In this document: positions 29,562 through 41,169 of the stretch, piece after piece
Numbering within the stretch: the first letter of the stretch is position 1
Layout: each line of letters starts with the position of its first letter
Source: Paralithodes platypus
Taxonomy: Eukaryota; Arthropoda; Malacostraca; Decapoda; Lithodidae
Direction: 5' to 3'
Length of the DNA stretch: 64,000 nucleotides
NCBI GenBank assembly: GCA_032716605.1
Contig: CM064517.1
Location: forward strand, 19,512,742-19,576,741
The notes under the pieces: model-generated
Seen by the model: the letters and a program-made list of their open reading frames with translations, nothing else
What the model was told of the DNA's origin: nothing
Database searches by the model: none
Made by a program: the position numbers and the translations under genes

Positions 29562-29732
29562 CAATATGGGCAATTGAAAGAGACACAAAAATATGTAATA
29601 ATAACTAACTTTTATTGAAATAGAAGTGTAAATTATGCTACCGTACGCTTTAGAAATCAGCTACTGTATGCTTTCCTAACCTATTAAGAGTAAGTGAAAG
29701 TGACACACAAATGTCTATCTATCTATCTATCT

Positions 29733-29776
29733 AACCCTTACCGGGTGCTTCTTCTCAGTTTTCGGTAAGGGTTGTG
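29733..29776. repeat. Inverted repeat hairpin
   Basis: AACCCTTACCG and CGGTAAGGGTT flank a loop of about 20 nt. It could be the ends of a nearly deleted TTAA or TIR element, since ACCCTTACCGGG resembles the piggyBac-family terminus. (TATC)n at 29715-29733 precedes it. Confidence 0.6.
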
Positions 29777-29897
29777 TTAGCGGGCATACTGTCCGCTTTG
29801 TTTACATAGTCGCACGCTCGCAGCTACATTCGCATCAAATTTGACGGTCAATATATATTTTAGGTCACATATGTGTTTTTTGATATTTTGGTATTGC

Positions 29898-32170
29898 AGG
29901 GTATTGGAGGGGGTCTGTCTGATCATTACTTAGTGGTAGCTAAGGTTAGGATACAAAAGAAGTGGGTGAGGAGAGCTAGAGGGAGGCGAGAGGAGGGTGG
30001 AATGGTGAGGAGGGTGGAGAGGTTGCAGGAGGAGGAAGTCAGGGAGGAGTACAGGAGAGCAGTGGAAAGACGACTAGGTGGGTTCGACCTGGAAGTTATG
30101 GAGGAAGTGGAGGAGATGAGCAAGGTGTTTAAGGAAGAGGTCTGTGCAGCATGTGAAGAGGTGTGTGGAGTGAGAAGAGGGAGGGGAGTGAAAGGTACAG
30201 CACGGTGGACAGAAGAGGTAAAAATAGCTGTGGAAGATAAGAAGAAAGCGTATAGAGAGTGGTTGGGTAGTAGAGGGAATGAAGATTTGGAGAGGCAGTA
30301 ACGAGCAAGGTATGTGGAGAAAGAGAGTGGTGAAGAGAGTAGTGAAGGAAAGTAAGAGAAGAGTAGATGAGGAATTTGGAAGGAATCTTAGTGTAAAATG
30401 GAGGGAGTGTAAGAAACTGTTCTAGAAAGAAGTCAAGAAAGTTAGGGAAGGTAGGAAGGGAAAAAATAAGTGTGTGAAAGATAAGAATGGGAGAATGCTA
30501 GCCGAGAAGCAAGAGAGAGTCGAAAGATGGAGGGAGTACTTCAACGAGTTGCTAAATGTAAGGAATGAAGAACCAGAAAACATATGGGAGGGAGAAGAGG
30601 AGAAGTAGTGGAGGAGGTGGGGATCAGGAGGTCAGAAGTGTGGGAAGCCATGAAAAGAGTGAAGTTGGGGAAAGCACCAGGAACAGATGGAGTGTGTGGG
30701 GAAATGTTTAGGTATGGTGGTGAGCTAGTGATCGAATGGGTATGGAAAATGTGCAAACTAGCATGGGAGAAGGGGAATGCACCCGATGACTGGAAGACTG
30801 GCATAATAGTCCCCCTATACAGTATAAGGGCAAAGGGGATAGGGGAGTGTGTGGTAACCACCGAGGAATATGTCTTTTAAGCGTAGTAGGGAAGGTGTAC
30901 AGTAGGGTAGTGATTGAGAGAGTGAGAGTGAGAACGGAGATATGGATAGGCGACTAGCAGGGAGGTTTTAGGAAGGGAAGAGGATGTGTAGATTAGATTT
31001 TTACCCTGAATTGTGTTGTGGAGAAATATCTGGAGGAAACAAAAGGTGTATGTTGCCTTTATGGACTTGGAGAAGGCCTATGACAGAGTGGAAAGTACTT
31101 AGAATATATGGAGTAGATGGCAAGTTGCTGAAAGCAGTGAAGAGCATGTATGAGGGTGCAAAGGCAGCAGTACGTGTGGAGAATGAGCAGAGAGAGTTCT
31201 TTGACCTGAGTGTTGGGTTGAAACAGGGGTGTGTGATGTCCCCGTGGTTGTTTACTGTATATATGGATGGAGTCATGAAAGAAATACAGTACTAGGAAGA
31301 GCAGTGGATGTTGGTGTATCGTTGAAAAGGGAGGGAAATGAGTGGAAGCTGCCTATACTGCTGTTTGCGAATGATACAGTTCTGATGAGCGATAATGAAT
31401 GGGAGTTGCAGGGTCTGGTAAATGAGTTTGGAACAGTGCGCGAAAAACGGAATTTGAAGGTAAATGCGGGGAAGAGCAAGGTTATGGTCTTCGAAAGGGG
31501 TGAAGTCACAGAGTGTGAGGTGAAGTTGACCGGTCAGGCTATGGAGATTGTCAGCTCTTTTAAGTATCTGGGCAGTGTGTTGAGTAAAGTTGGGACTATG
31601 GATGAAGAAGTGCGGGAGAGGCTGCAACAGGGGAAGAGGGTTGTAGGAACGTTGAAAGCAGTAACAAGAAATAGAGTGGTCAGTATGGAAGTGAAGAAGT
31701 CCTTGCATGACAGTGTGGTAATCCCGACACAAACTTACGGAAGCGAAGCATGGACGTTCGGGAAGAGACTCAGACCAAGAGTGAGAGCGGTGGAAATGAG
31801 TTACTTGAGAAGTGCGTGCGGAGTTACATGGAGGGATAGACAGACGAATGAGGAAGTAAGAAGGAGGTGTGGTGTGGAGGTAGATGTGCTGGAAAGTGTG
31901 AAAAGGAACAACTTGAGATGGTTCGGCCATATGGAACTTATGGAAAGCGAGAGATTGACTAAGAGGGTGTACGAGAGCGAGGTGGAAGGACAGAGAGGGA
32001 GAGGTGCACCGAGGGAGAGGTGGAAGGATGGAGTGAGGAAGTATATGAATAAAGGCGGTGCTGGTTGGGAGGAGGGGCGTCAACTGACTGGGAACAGAGG
32101 TGCATGGGGGCGGTTCGTTCGTGGCCACCCCTTCGGGCATCACGGCGTCAGGCAATACATAGATAGAGAT
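29898..32170 (+). pseudogene. LINE-A copy 5, longest copy (RTE-like ORF2 with endonuclease end, RT and 3' tail)
   Basis: It starts in the apurinic-type endonuclease C-terminus (GGGLSDHYLV, with the SDH catalytic box), then a basic linker, the RT N-terminal block (GKAPGTDGVCGEMF), the conserved palm MDLEKAYDR, LKQGCVMSPWLFTVYMDGV and the catalytic box (here FANDT, so the first Asp is lost), and the C-terminal RWFGHMELMESERLTKRVYE region. The 3' end has CCCCTTCGGGC and a CATAGATAGAG tail at 32155-32170. Frame breaks at 30301 and elsewhere are ordinary; those at 30818-30824 and 31285-31291 are exact 5 bp TA insertions. The SDH box and arrangement fit the RTE clade. Confidence 0.85.
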
Positions 32171-32533
32171 AGGTTTCTTATACCATGTATTTCATTCCTA
32201 TACAGTATACTGTATGTCTAAATGCCCGTAAAAATGTATTACTGATCCTGAAAAAAACAAAATACAGTATCCTATATATCGCCTACATCGCAAGAGGCGG
32301 GTGGCTTTGTTTGGTGAATGGACGACTCGGCCACGACAGCGAGACAGCTCGGCCCCATGTTATGCTATGGGGCAATTTGACGAGACCAGCCGACCATGCC
32401 AAGACCACTTTTGTTAATATAGCCGTGAATTGTATAATTATGTCATAGTTGGTCACAATTATATCCTACTTATCATTTTACCATAACGTTTGGACATACA
32501 ACCCCCCCCCCCCCCCCCCCTCCACCACCACCA
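32171..32533. other. No gene seen; TA palindromes and a poly-C tract
   Basis: TACAGTATACTGTA lies near 32202, a second TACAGTA near 32265, and a run of about 20 C at 32502-32521. The open frame at 32185-32448 is not recognised. Confidence 0.55.
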
Positions 32534-33440
32534 CCATTATACAACGATCTTTAGACACGCCGCCCGATAGTGGGGAGGGCTATGAAGTACAGGGAAAATG
32601 AGGGGTTAAATGCATAAAACGGCGATTAAAACTTATTACTGTATAGCAAAATTTGGCTCGGGTTTTAACCCATAGGATCCGGGGGGCCTCATATGAAGTT
32701 TGGTATTTTCAACTTCATAATTCAGTAGCTACTGATTGAGACCACCTAGAGCAGTCAATATTTTTGCAAATTGTAGAACGTTTTCTTGTCTGTAGACTGC
32801 CGATGAGACGACATCGCTACGTTGCGTGGTTGCCGAGTTCTGATGATTATAGCGGCGATTTTTTTTTTACCATTTTGCCTCATATGAGGCCTCCCGGATC
32901 CCAAGGGTTAAGGTATTCCAAAGGCCTAAAACCCAATATTTCGAAAACCCGAGCCAAGTTTTGGCCAAAGCTGGCTCGGATTTTGAGTTTGTAAACAAAA
33001 AAATTACAGTAACTTCGTTTAGAAATTTGGCTCAGGTTTCCCGAAATTGCAAAGCCATAAAACCCGAATTTTGGAAAACCCGAGCCAAGTTTTGGCAAAA
33101 CTTGGCTCGGATTTTGCGAGTTTTAAGAGTAAACAAATTACAGTAACCTAATTTAGAATTTTGGCTCGTTTCCCTAAATTTTGTAAACCCCAAAAAGCAT
33201 AATTTTGGAAAACCCGAGCCAATTTTTGGCAAAACTTGGATCGTATTTTGAGAATCGAAAAGACTAACGAAATGTCGGTAATCGGCTCATGATTTCCCTA
33301 ATTGCAAAGCCATATAACCTGATTTATCGAAAACGTAGCACTTATTTAAATCATAAATATCCAGTAACATAGACCTAGTACATTGGATACAAGCCTAATC
33401 CACACCTAACGCCTACAATGTGTCCGTAGTACCTAGTAGG
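32534..33440 (+). repeat. Repeat N copy 1: palindrome-bearing tandem units
   Basis: It matches 56340-57005 on the opposite strand. It contains three or more diverged units with a period of about 120 bp, each carrying a near-perfect palindrome of about 40 bp built from CCCGAGCCAAGTTTTGGC and its complement (centres near 32966, 33087 and 33222). Between them lie ATTACAGTAACTTCGTTTAG-like spacers. The left edge CATTATACAACGATC and GCCCGATAGTGGGGAGGG resemble the terminal repeat of the large element at 49529-52883. Non-coding. Confidence 0.8.
32669..32907. mobile_element. TTAA element nested in repeat N (239 bp)
   Basis: TTAA lies at 32665-32668 and 32908-32911. The termini CCCATAGGATCCGGGGGGCC and, complemented, CCCTTGGGATCCGGGAGGCC are matched. 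The homologous repeat N copy has an uninterrupted TTAA at 56881-56884 at this point. Non-coding. Confidence 0.92.
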
Positions 33441-34189
33441 CCTACGTGATAGAGTCAGTCAGAGAGGAGGGTCACATCCGTCGCGGTCCGGGATTTTTCG
33501 ACTATCCCGCGGGATACTGGTGATTAAACTTCCAAAAAATCACACACAAAAACAAACGTAGTGTCGCGGTTCTGTGAAGTGCAAAATCGAACCGATTGAT
33601 AAAATATCTGGAGAGATATACGCGTTTTGGAGAAAAAATCTGTTAACTCCTACAGCAGTGCCACGGCGCTGGTCTGGGACAGGCCTAGGGCAGGCCCATA
33701 AGGCGGGTGGAAAGAAGAAGGGAAAGAAAAAACCGTTACGTCCCAAAAGCAAAGTGTTAGCTATATAGTCCTATGAAATCAAACAGGGCTATGGGAAAAT
33801 AGGAAGCCTAAGTTAAAAGTGATAGTGAACATCGTATATCACGTAAATAAACTAGGAAAGTATAATACAGAGAATTAAAGTCAGGGAACTTTTAACTTTT
33901 AGCTTGGGAACAGGACGTATGCTGTAAACAAAATACCCTCAGTGACCGCAAAGACCATAAACACATATATCCCCTTGCTCTCCTGGAGACGTCCCCTCCC
34001 CTCCCCCTATACGATTTTACCAAAAGCGAAACTTAACCTCGACAGGAAAGGGTACCGACAAAACAAATATCGTAAATAATAGCAAACAGAGGAAAAACAA
34101 TATTTAAACAATTAATCAGTGCAGATTATTTCTCGACCATATCGCAGGTTAGTAGTGACGTTATTGGAGAGAAAGATCTCCCACGCAAC
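33441..34189. other. No gene recognised
   Basis: An open frame at 33574-33768 (MKCKIEPIDKISGEIYAFWR, then a Lys/Gly-rich end) has no family that I know. GGCGGGTGGAAAGAAGAAGG near 33700 resembles the sequence at 35630, just before LINE-C. Confidence 0.45.
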
Positions 34190-34445
34190 CAAATGTGGTG
34201 AAAATTCGAACCTGAGCAGTGTTGAATCAAGTTGATAGGTAAAATATGAAAATTAAAATAGATACTATATTATACAGGTATAGGTAGCCTGGAAAGTTCG
34301 TTATTTTCCTAGAGTGCCGTATATTCCGTTAAACAGTCGACCAAAAACGGGAAAAGTGGTTAGGGCAGTGAGAATTCTGTTTCATAAGATTATTATTGAA
34401 AGTGTTACTTAAAGTTTAAACATAACGAGTGTAAACGAGTGGCAC

Positions 34446-34476
<31 letters not shown>

Positions 34477-35622
34477 ATTTAGATAAAATATACGAATGGA
34501 GCACCAAGTGGAAAATGAAATTTAATATAAGTAAATGTCATGTGTTAAATATGGGAAGAAGTGTGAATAGACCAAATTGGGAGTATAGGATGGGAGATAA
34601 TAAAATTAGCAAGGCCGAAAAAGAAAAAGATTTAGGGTTGATTATACAAGATAATTTGTCGCCAGAGAAACATTAACAAGCTCTTTAGCGGAATGTATGC
34701 AATGGCCGGGAATATGAAAGTTGCTCTGAACTATTTGGATGAGACCATGGTAGCGAAAATTATGAAGAGTATGATTAGACCAAGATTGGAGTATGCAGCA
34801 GTGGTGTGGTCCCCGCATCTAAAGAAGCATATTCACAAGTTAGAAAGAATCCAGAGAGCAGTCACTAGATTGGTTCCAAGTCTCAGAGAACTGCCATATG
34901 AAGGGAGGCTAGACAAATTAAATCTACCGAGTCTAAAAGAGAGGAGAGAGAGGGGAGACATGATAATGATGTACAAATGTACCCGGGGGCTGGAGAGGCT
35001 GGATAGGGAGGATATATTAATTATGGATACAGGAATAACTAGAGGCCACAGCTACAAAGTAAAAAGACCTACCTGCAAGAACGATATCAGGAAGTTTAGC
35101 TTCCCCTATAGATGTATTGACAAATGGAATGGGCTGGAGGAGGAGGTGGTAGGGGCAAGGAACATCCATATTTTCAAGAAAAAATTGGATAAAAAGTAGA
35201 CTGAGAGACGGGACAACACTAGCTTAGCTCAACTCCTGTAAACTACAATTAGGTAAATACAATTAGGCAATTAGGTAAATACTCCCCACAAACCGCGTAA
35301 CAAACACCTCCTTGTCCTCCAAGCCCCCCCCCCCCCTCTCTCTCTCAAATGTGGTGAAAATTCGAACCTGAGCAGTGTTGAATCAAGTTGATAGGTAAAA
35401 TATGAAAATTAAAATAGATACTATATATACTGTAGGTAGCCTGGAAAGTTCGTTATTTTCCTAGAGTGCCAGTGAGAATTCTGTTTCATAAGATAATTAT
35501 TGAAAGTGTTACTTAAAGTTTAAACATAACGAGGGTAAACGAGTGGCACCCCCCCCCCCACAAACCGCGTAACAAACACCTCCTTGTCCTCCAAGCCCCC
35601 CCCCCTCTCTCTCTCTCTCCCC
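34190..35622. repeat. Segmental tandem duplication X-Y with poly-C tracts, split by LINE-D
   Basis: Block X (GTGGTGAAAATTCGAACCTG to GAGTGGCACCCCC) is at 34190-34462 and again at 35347-35558. Block Y (CACAAACCGCGTAACAAACA to a C-run and CT-run) is at 35287-35345 and 35560-35622. The unit is about 280 bp; LINE-D inserted between X and Y of the first unit. The C-tracts at 34446-34462, 35325-35336, 35549-35558 and 35597-35606 mark the junctions. X has TATACAGGTATA in unit 1 and TATACTGTA in unit 2 at the same place. Confidence 0.85.
34470..35283 (+). pseudogene. LINE-D C-terminal region with AATTAGGTAAATAC tail
   Basis: The 5'-truncated copy encodes KMKFNISKCHVLNMGRSV, the post-catalytic RT segment (out of frame with the rest), then a 168-codon open frame (34693-35199): IMKSMIRPRLEYAAVVWSPH, KKHIHKLERIQRAVTRLVPS, LKERRERGDMIMMYKCTRGL and DIRKFSFPYRCIDKWNGLEE with KKLDKK. 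It is the C-terminal third of a CR1-like ORF2. The tail AATTAGGTAAATAC is repeated with variants at 35252-35283. The family is also present at 6757-6966. Confidence 0.85.
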
Positions 35623-35688
35623 CATGTAAGGGCGGGTGGAAAAACAAAAACAAAAAACAAACAATTTTTTTTTACCAGAGACAACTGT

Positions 35689-36815
35689 ACGAGTTGGAAG
35701 ATGAATATACACATGCATGAAGGCACCGCATGTCGGATATGCAAGCAACCATACCACTGGATTTGCATAGGATTGACACCAATAAATGAGGCGTACAATA
35801 CAAGAGGGAAGAACCTCCATTTCTGCGATAGTTGTTTCGATATCACATGGCAAGTCATACAGACTGTAGAAAATACAGAAGTACAAGATAGACTGAAATA
35901 TTGCCAAGACATAGCTACCTTTCACAGAAAATGGGGAACTATTGGGGCCTCAAGGCCCATACAAATATCACAACCCACACACGCACACCTTCCCATGATA
36001 ATGCCCACATTGCCTCCTGCACATCAACACACATCGCCTGCCGAACAACAACCTTTCGCACCCTACATATACACAAACCCTGCCGCACATCTCCCCACAC
36101 CCAGAAAACACCCACATTAATCCCATCTATGGCCATTGACCACCCTACTGCTGTTGATCAAATACAATTGCAGGATGAACGTAGGATGCAACAAGCCCCC
36201 ATATCAGGCTCCCCTTCCACATCGTCTCCCCCCTCACCACTGCCACCTGCCCACCTACAACCGACCCGTAACTCCACCCCCCTGCAGGCCTCACCCACCC
36301 ATACACCAAGCCTACTATCACCCACAACCACACTTAGCTCACCACATAACCCCTTGCAGCCCCAGCCCCACCTACTGGGGTTGTCTACACCAGTGTGCAG
36401 ATATTATCTGGAAAGAAGGTGCTACTTTGGTCAAAAGGGCGAATATAATGGGAATTCATGTAGATTTGCTCATCCCAAAATTTGCAACAACATAACCAGT
36501 CATGGAAAATGTAGATTTGGTGAAACCTGCAAATACCACCACCCATCCCTTTGCAAGACATCACTTAAGAACAAGACCTGCTACAATATGAAATACCCAG
36601 CTTTTCATATTAGAGGGACTTGGAGATATGCTAGACCTAACACGAATGGTAGCCCAAAAAACTCTCTAGCTATGCGAGGACGAGACAGAGGAAAAAGGCA
36701 AGGAGGGAAAGGGCAGATGAAGATGAAGAGACTGAGGGAGATGGAAGAGCACATAGAACACCTCGAGCACCTCCTGGCCTCCCAAGAGTGGCCAATACAT
36801 CCCGAAGACTATTAG
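35689..36815 (+). pseudogene. LINE-C ORF1: PHD-like and CCCH zinc-finger protein
   Basis: The first part reads ACRICKQPYHWICIG and, 23 residues on, FCDSCF: a C-x2-C-x4-H-x2-C...C-x2-C pattern as in PHD fingers, with the first Cys pair not visible. A Pro/His/Thr-rich linker follows, then tandem CCCH-type fingers (CRYYLERRCYFGQ...CRFAH and ICNNITSHGKCRFGETCKYH) and a basic coiled tail (MKMKRLREMEEHIEHLEHLL). PHD domains are known in ORF1 of some CR1-like LINEs, which supports a CR1-like assignment. A frameshift near 36115 separates the linker. The protein would bind element RNA or DNA; that role is inference. The stop at 36815 overlaps the start of ORF2. Confidence 0.78.
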
Positions 36816-37690
36816 GTACACATAGTACTCCAAACAATCCCTCCCCAATCTTGTTTGCAAATATCCAAGGCCTAAAAAATAGAACCACGAACAAAGTACC
36901 ATTTATTAGGGGCCTGCTAGAAGAAGGAAACGCTATATTTGCGGCTCTCACAGAAACTCACATTAAAGATCAGGAAGATAGTGAGGTATGGATTCCTGGT
37001 TACAACCTACATAGGGCGGACAGAACGCATAGATCACATGGAGGTGTAGCCTTGTACATACATGACTCACTGATATGTACTGAATTCCTAAATAACAGTA
37101 ATGATGTGGTGGAAATACTTGGAGTTAAAATAGAATCCCTAAATTTAGCAGTTATTGTTACATACAGGCCTCCAGACTCATCCCGAGAAGAATTCAAAAC
37201 CCAGCTCAACAAAATAAAATCAGAAGTGGAAACCCTGGGGAACCCAACACCAAATATTATATGGCTAGGAGACTTTAACCTACCAAACATTAAATGGAGA
37301 CAACTAGAAAACCAGTTAGTGGCAAATAACACCGGAGAAGCAAATACTAATACGAGAGCTTTTTTAACTTTGTGATTTTTTTTAGTCTTACCCAACATAT
37401 TGCTGAACCCACACGGGAAAACAATATCTTAGACCTGGTCTTCACTAACAACGACTCTCTAGTACACAGCATTAACATATCGGACACAACATACTCAGAT
37501 CATAAATTAATTGAGATCAAAACAACCTTAGAAAGTGTACAGACAACCTCAGAATCGAGAACAAAAACCGGCCCCTTCAGTAAATTTAACTTCAATAACA
37601 AAAACATTAGGTGGGAAGAGGTAAATCAAGAAATGGAGGAAATAGACTGGGAAGATTTAATGGATAACCTGACACCAGCAGAATGACTAG
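36788..37690 (+). pseudogene. LINE-C ORF2 endonuclease domain
   Basis: An apurinic/apyrimidinic-type endonuclease is visible: ILFANIQGLKNR (catalytic Asn), FAALTETHIKD (catalytic Glu), TYRPP, IIWLGDFNLPNIKW (Asp and Asn), and, after a frameshift near 37372, NNILDLVFTNN and TYSDHKLIEIKT (SDH box). ORF1 overlaps it by 28 nt in another frame, as in many two-ORF LINEs. All catalytic boxes are present despite the frameshift. Confidence 0.88.
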
Positions 37691-37707
37691 TCTTAATAAC
37701 AGAAACC

Positions 37708-39329
37708 ATGACCCAAATCTGTAGCCACCATATACCTGCAAGACAAACAAAACGAAGAAGCAAACAAGATCGGGAAAGGAGGAGGCTGTACAGAAGAAGA
37801 AAATTACTCACACAAAGACGCACACATCAAAATCTACAGGATAGGCAAAAGGTCGAAATAGATAGAGAAATTGTGGAAATTGAACAAAGGCTAAGAATAT
37901 CATATGAACTACAACATATGGAAGAGGAGAGGAAAGCTATTGCAGGTATAAAGGAAAATTCCAAATACTTCTTTTCATACGCCAAACAAAAGGCTAAAAC
38001 ATCAAACATCGGCCCACTGAGCAAAGGGGACGGCTCTTTCACAGGGGACAAAAAGGAAATGAGCGAACTCTTAAGCAGGCAGTATGAAATGGCATTCAGT
38101 GAGCCTGATGAAACAAAAGTCATCAGAGACCAAAATATATTTTTCATGGAAACCTCCCCCACGGAAACCCCTCAGATGCTGGATATTGATTTCGGTCCAA
38201 AAGACATAGAAGAGGCCATTTCCAACATGCCATCCCACTCGGCACCAGGCCCGGACTCTTGGAATTCGATCCTAATGAAAAAATGTAAGGAAAACCTCTC
38301 AAAACCCCTGGCTATAATGTGGAGGAGTCTAGACACTGGTGACATACCAGATAGCTTGAAAAACACAATAATTGCCCCACTGCATAAAGGAGGGAGTAAA
38401 GCACTACCAAAAAAACTACCGCCCGGTAGCTCTAACCTCTCACATCATTAAAGTTTTCGAGCGAGTCCTGCGAAGCAAAATTTCAACATTCATGGAGACA
38501 AATGAACTACACAACACCGGTCAACATGGGTTCAGAGCGGGAAGATCATGTCTCTCACAACTTTTGGAACACTATGACAAAATTCTTAAAGCGCTAGAAG
38601 AAAAGAAAAACGTGGATGTCATTTACACCGATTTTGCTAAGGCATTTGATAAATGTGACCATGGTATAATAGCCCACAAACTGAAAGCAAAAGGTATAAC
38701 TGGGAAAATCGGACGGTGGATATACAATTTCCTCGTAAACCGAAAACAATCGGTAGCAGTAAACCAAGTCACTTCTGAGCCTTCGGATGTCAAAAGCTCA
38801 TTGCCCCAAGGAACAGTGCTAGCGCCCCTTCTGTTCCTCATACTAATATGCGACATAGATACCAACACCAGACACAGTACGGTGTCGTCTTTTGCTGATG
38901 ACACAAAATTAAGCAAGATAGTAAACACACAAGAGGACACGGGCCGACTGCAGGAAGACATGAATGTAGTGTTCCAGTGGACCAGGGAAAACAACATGCA
39001 ATTCAATGAGGAAAAATTCCAATTAATACGGTACGGAGATAATAATGGTGTTAAAGAAATTACAAATTACTTAACAGAATCTAACCACATAATAGAACGG
39101 AAAGACAGTGTGAAAGACCTTGGGGTATTAATGTCTGAAAATATGGGTTTCAAAGTACATAACCAGGTCAAAGTGGCGGCTGCGAAACGTCTAACGGGTT
39201 GGATTCTGCGTACTTTTAAAACACGCGGTGAATTGCCTATGATAACGCTCTTCAAATCTCTAGTGCTACCGCGGCTTGAATACTGTAGCGTATTAACATC
39301 CCCATACAAAGCAGGTGAAATAAATAGTA
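37708..39329 (+). pseudogene. LINE-C ORF2 linker and reverse transcriptase
   Basis: 37708-38451 encodes a basic coiled linker and the RT start (SNMPSHSAPGPDSWNSILMK); a frameshift at about 38400 leads into 38372-39430: NYRPVALTSHIIKVFERVL, TGQHGFRAGRSCLSQLLEHY, VIYTDFAKAFDKCDHGIIAH (catalytic Asp), SLPQGTVLAPLLFLILICDI, SSFADDTKL (catalytic FADD), and the thumb ending LPRLEYCSVLTSPYKAGEIN. At 39329 the LINE sequence stops and unrelated DNA begins; the missing C-terminus is preserved in the copy at 8291-8947. Confidence 0.88.
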
Positions 39330-40041
39330 GTCATTACCGCAACGCAACTGTTCTATGGGCTCATAAAAATAACAAGCTTCACCACACCTCTTACACGTCA
39401 CATCAGTCGGCAAACACCTCTGTTCTGTGAATACTTTCAGGGCAGCAGTATTATTTCTTGTAGTGTCTACAATAATAAGAGTGTGGCAGAGGTGAACATC
39501 CTTGCATTCTACCGGGCCATGACTCGACTGGTAATTTTCAGGTAAATCAAGGTGGGTATCTGTGATTGGCCGATTGCAATGACGTAATCAACATATTATA
39601 CCCGAGTGATTGGATCCCGAGGGTATGCGTGACCAGAGCGTGACGTAGCATATGTGTTATAATGACGTCTTCACAAAAAAAACAATAGGAACCCAGTAGT
39701 GTCTCGTGACGTGATGCGCAAAGCTGTGGAAATGAACACCTGTAGTTTCAACAGAGATGGGCAGGTGGAGTTAGTGTTGACTAAAAAGCTGGTGGACAGA
39801 CCTCGGGAGACAGGTGAAAATGGCGTGTGTACGAATCGGTGCCGTCTATAGGAAGGTATTGACAACCATGTTACGAAAAAATTCCATTTTAGTACAGTAC
39901 TACTGTATAGGCCTATATTTTTATTTGGTTTTGCAGAGGCTTAAAACACATTTTCATATGATGTTTAGAGCATATAAAATCCATATTTGTTTTCAAATAT
40001 TGCAAAATAATTGGTGACCAACTTATTTAGTTATACTAAAA
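39330..40041 (+). mobile_element. Unidentified segment ending in a terminus of element O
   Basis: 39752-40041 matches 55955-56218 in the opposite orientation, up to and including the terminus (complement of AGTATAACTAAATAAGTTGG). The portion 39330-39751 has no match in the window. TACAGTA and TACTGTA at 39893-39899 and 39901-39907 are extra relative to the other copy. No gene. Confidence 0.6.
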
Positions 40042-40251
40042 ATAAAAATAAATTAAAACTAGAATTAGGCTAACTAGTAAAAAGGCTGTCCGGGGTCTCT
40101 TCAATTTTTACAATTTTTGTTATAATGAATTTCTGACGGGGTGGACATAATATGGCAATGAAGTACATGACCTAACTAACATATTTGTCTAAATAATATA
40201 TCGATGGTTTCGACCCAGTGTAAAACTGGATAAATTCCATATTATTATTAA

Positions 40252-40673
40252 CCCCTTATTGGCGGCGCTCGACTTAAGTCGTGCACCAATTTGCAGCAAG
40301 TTAGGAGCATTATTAAGGCTTTTAAAGGGTTAAAATAGAGTGCAAATGGCCGGGAGCACAGCGGGCCAGACAGCCGACTCCCAGGGCTTACCGCCGCCCA
40401 TTAACTCATGTTCCCTGTGTTCTCGAGAGGCTGGCAGTGTAGCCAGTAGTGAGCATAGCTGGGAAAAATATACCGATATATGCTAAACTCCCATGTTCGT
40501 GGCATCACTGCAAGAGAACCACGAGTGCTACGTAGCTCGTTCTGGTCTCATTTTGAAGCTTTTAGTGCCTAGTTTTTTGCTAAATAATTTTTTTTCCATG
40601 CAGATGCTTGATTTATCATGCAGGAGGGCCTGAATATGCCCAAATGAGCCCAAAACACCCCGCTAGACAAGTG
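40252..40673. mobile_element. TTAA element (CCCTTGTCTAGCG family), uninterrupted copy
   Basis: It begins after TTAA at 40248-40251 with CCCCTTATTGGCGGCGCTCG and corresponds to 6010-6750 in reverse. It contains the empty TTAA site GACTTAAGTC at 40271-40280. The other end (GCTAGACAAGTG) lacks a clear TTAA, so that end has degenerated. Confidence 0.78.
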
Positions 40674-41169
40674 TCTAGAAAGTGTCCCCATTGCTTTTTT
40701 AATGTTTCGTACACCAGAAAAGGGTGTAGGCTAGCCTAGCTTGGTGTTGGACTTGGATGCGTGGAAACCGAAAACAAATGGGGTCGAGACGTTTCGCCTC
40801 AGGTTCGGTCAGAATCGGATATGCCTGTTCGCAGCAGATTTGTTAAACTGCAATGAGACAGTTCGCAGCAGCTTAGGGAACAACAACTACAATAGGATAG
40901 GCCTATAAATTCCAGCTTTTGTCACTTGTCTTACATAAGTGTTCCCTACCAATACTGCTGACTTTTAAAATATGGACCGGTACCGGTAAGCAGGCATTTT
41001 AGTTCACCATCCAAAATACGATTATGCATTCAGTTCTTCCACACCTTTTATTCTGAATAATTTTTTGTTTTAACTTTTCTAATAAATATATTTATATTTT
41101 GTATTCCAATACAAAAGATACTAAGCGATATTTTTTGTATAGTGTAATTATGCAGGTATTACCGTACCG
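40674..41169. other. No gene seen; fragments of SINE-E tail and TACCGGTA motifs
   Basis: CAGCTTAGGGAACAACAAC near 40868 resembles the SINE-E end. GGACCGGTACCGGTA lies near 40976. Otherwise AT-rich. Confidence 0.5.

Noticed and set aside
30892..30905. TACAGTA in LINE-A (GTGTACAGTAGGG)
   Set aside because: It encodes the expected KVYSRVV residues in frame, so it is ordinary coding sequence and not an insertion.
31250..31262. TACTGTA before the YMDGV codons
   Set aside because: Present also in copy 3 and in frame (T-V-Y), hence part of the family sequence.
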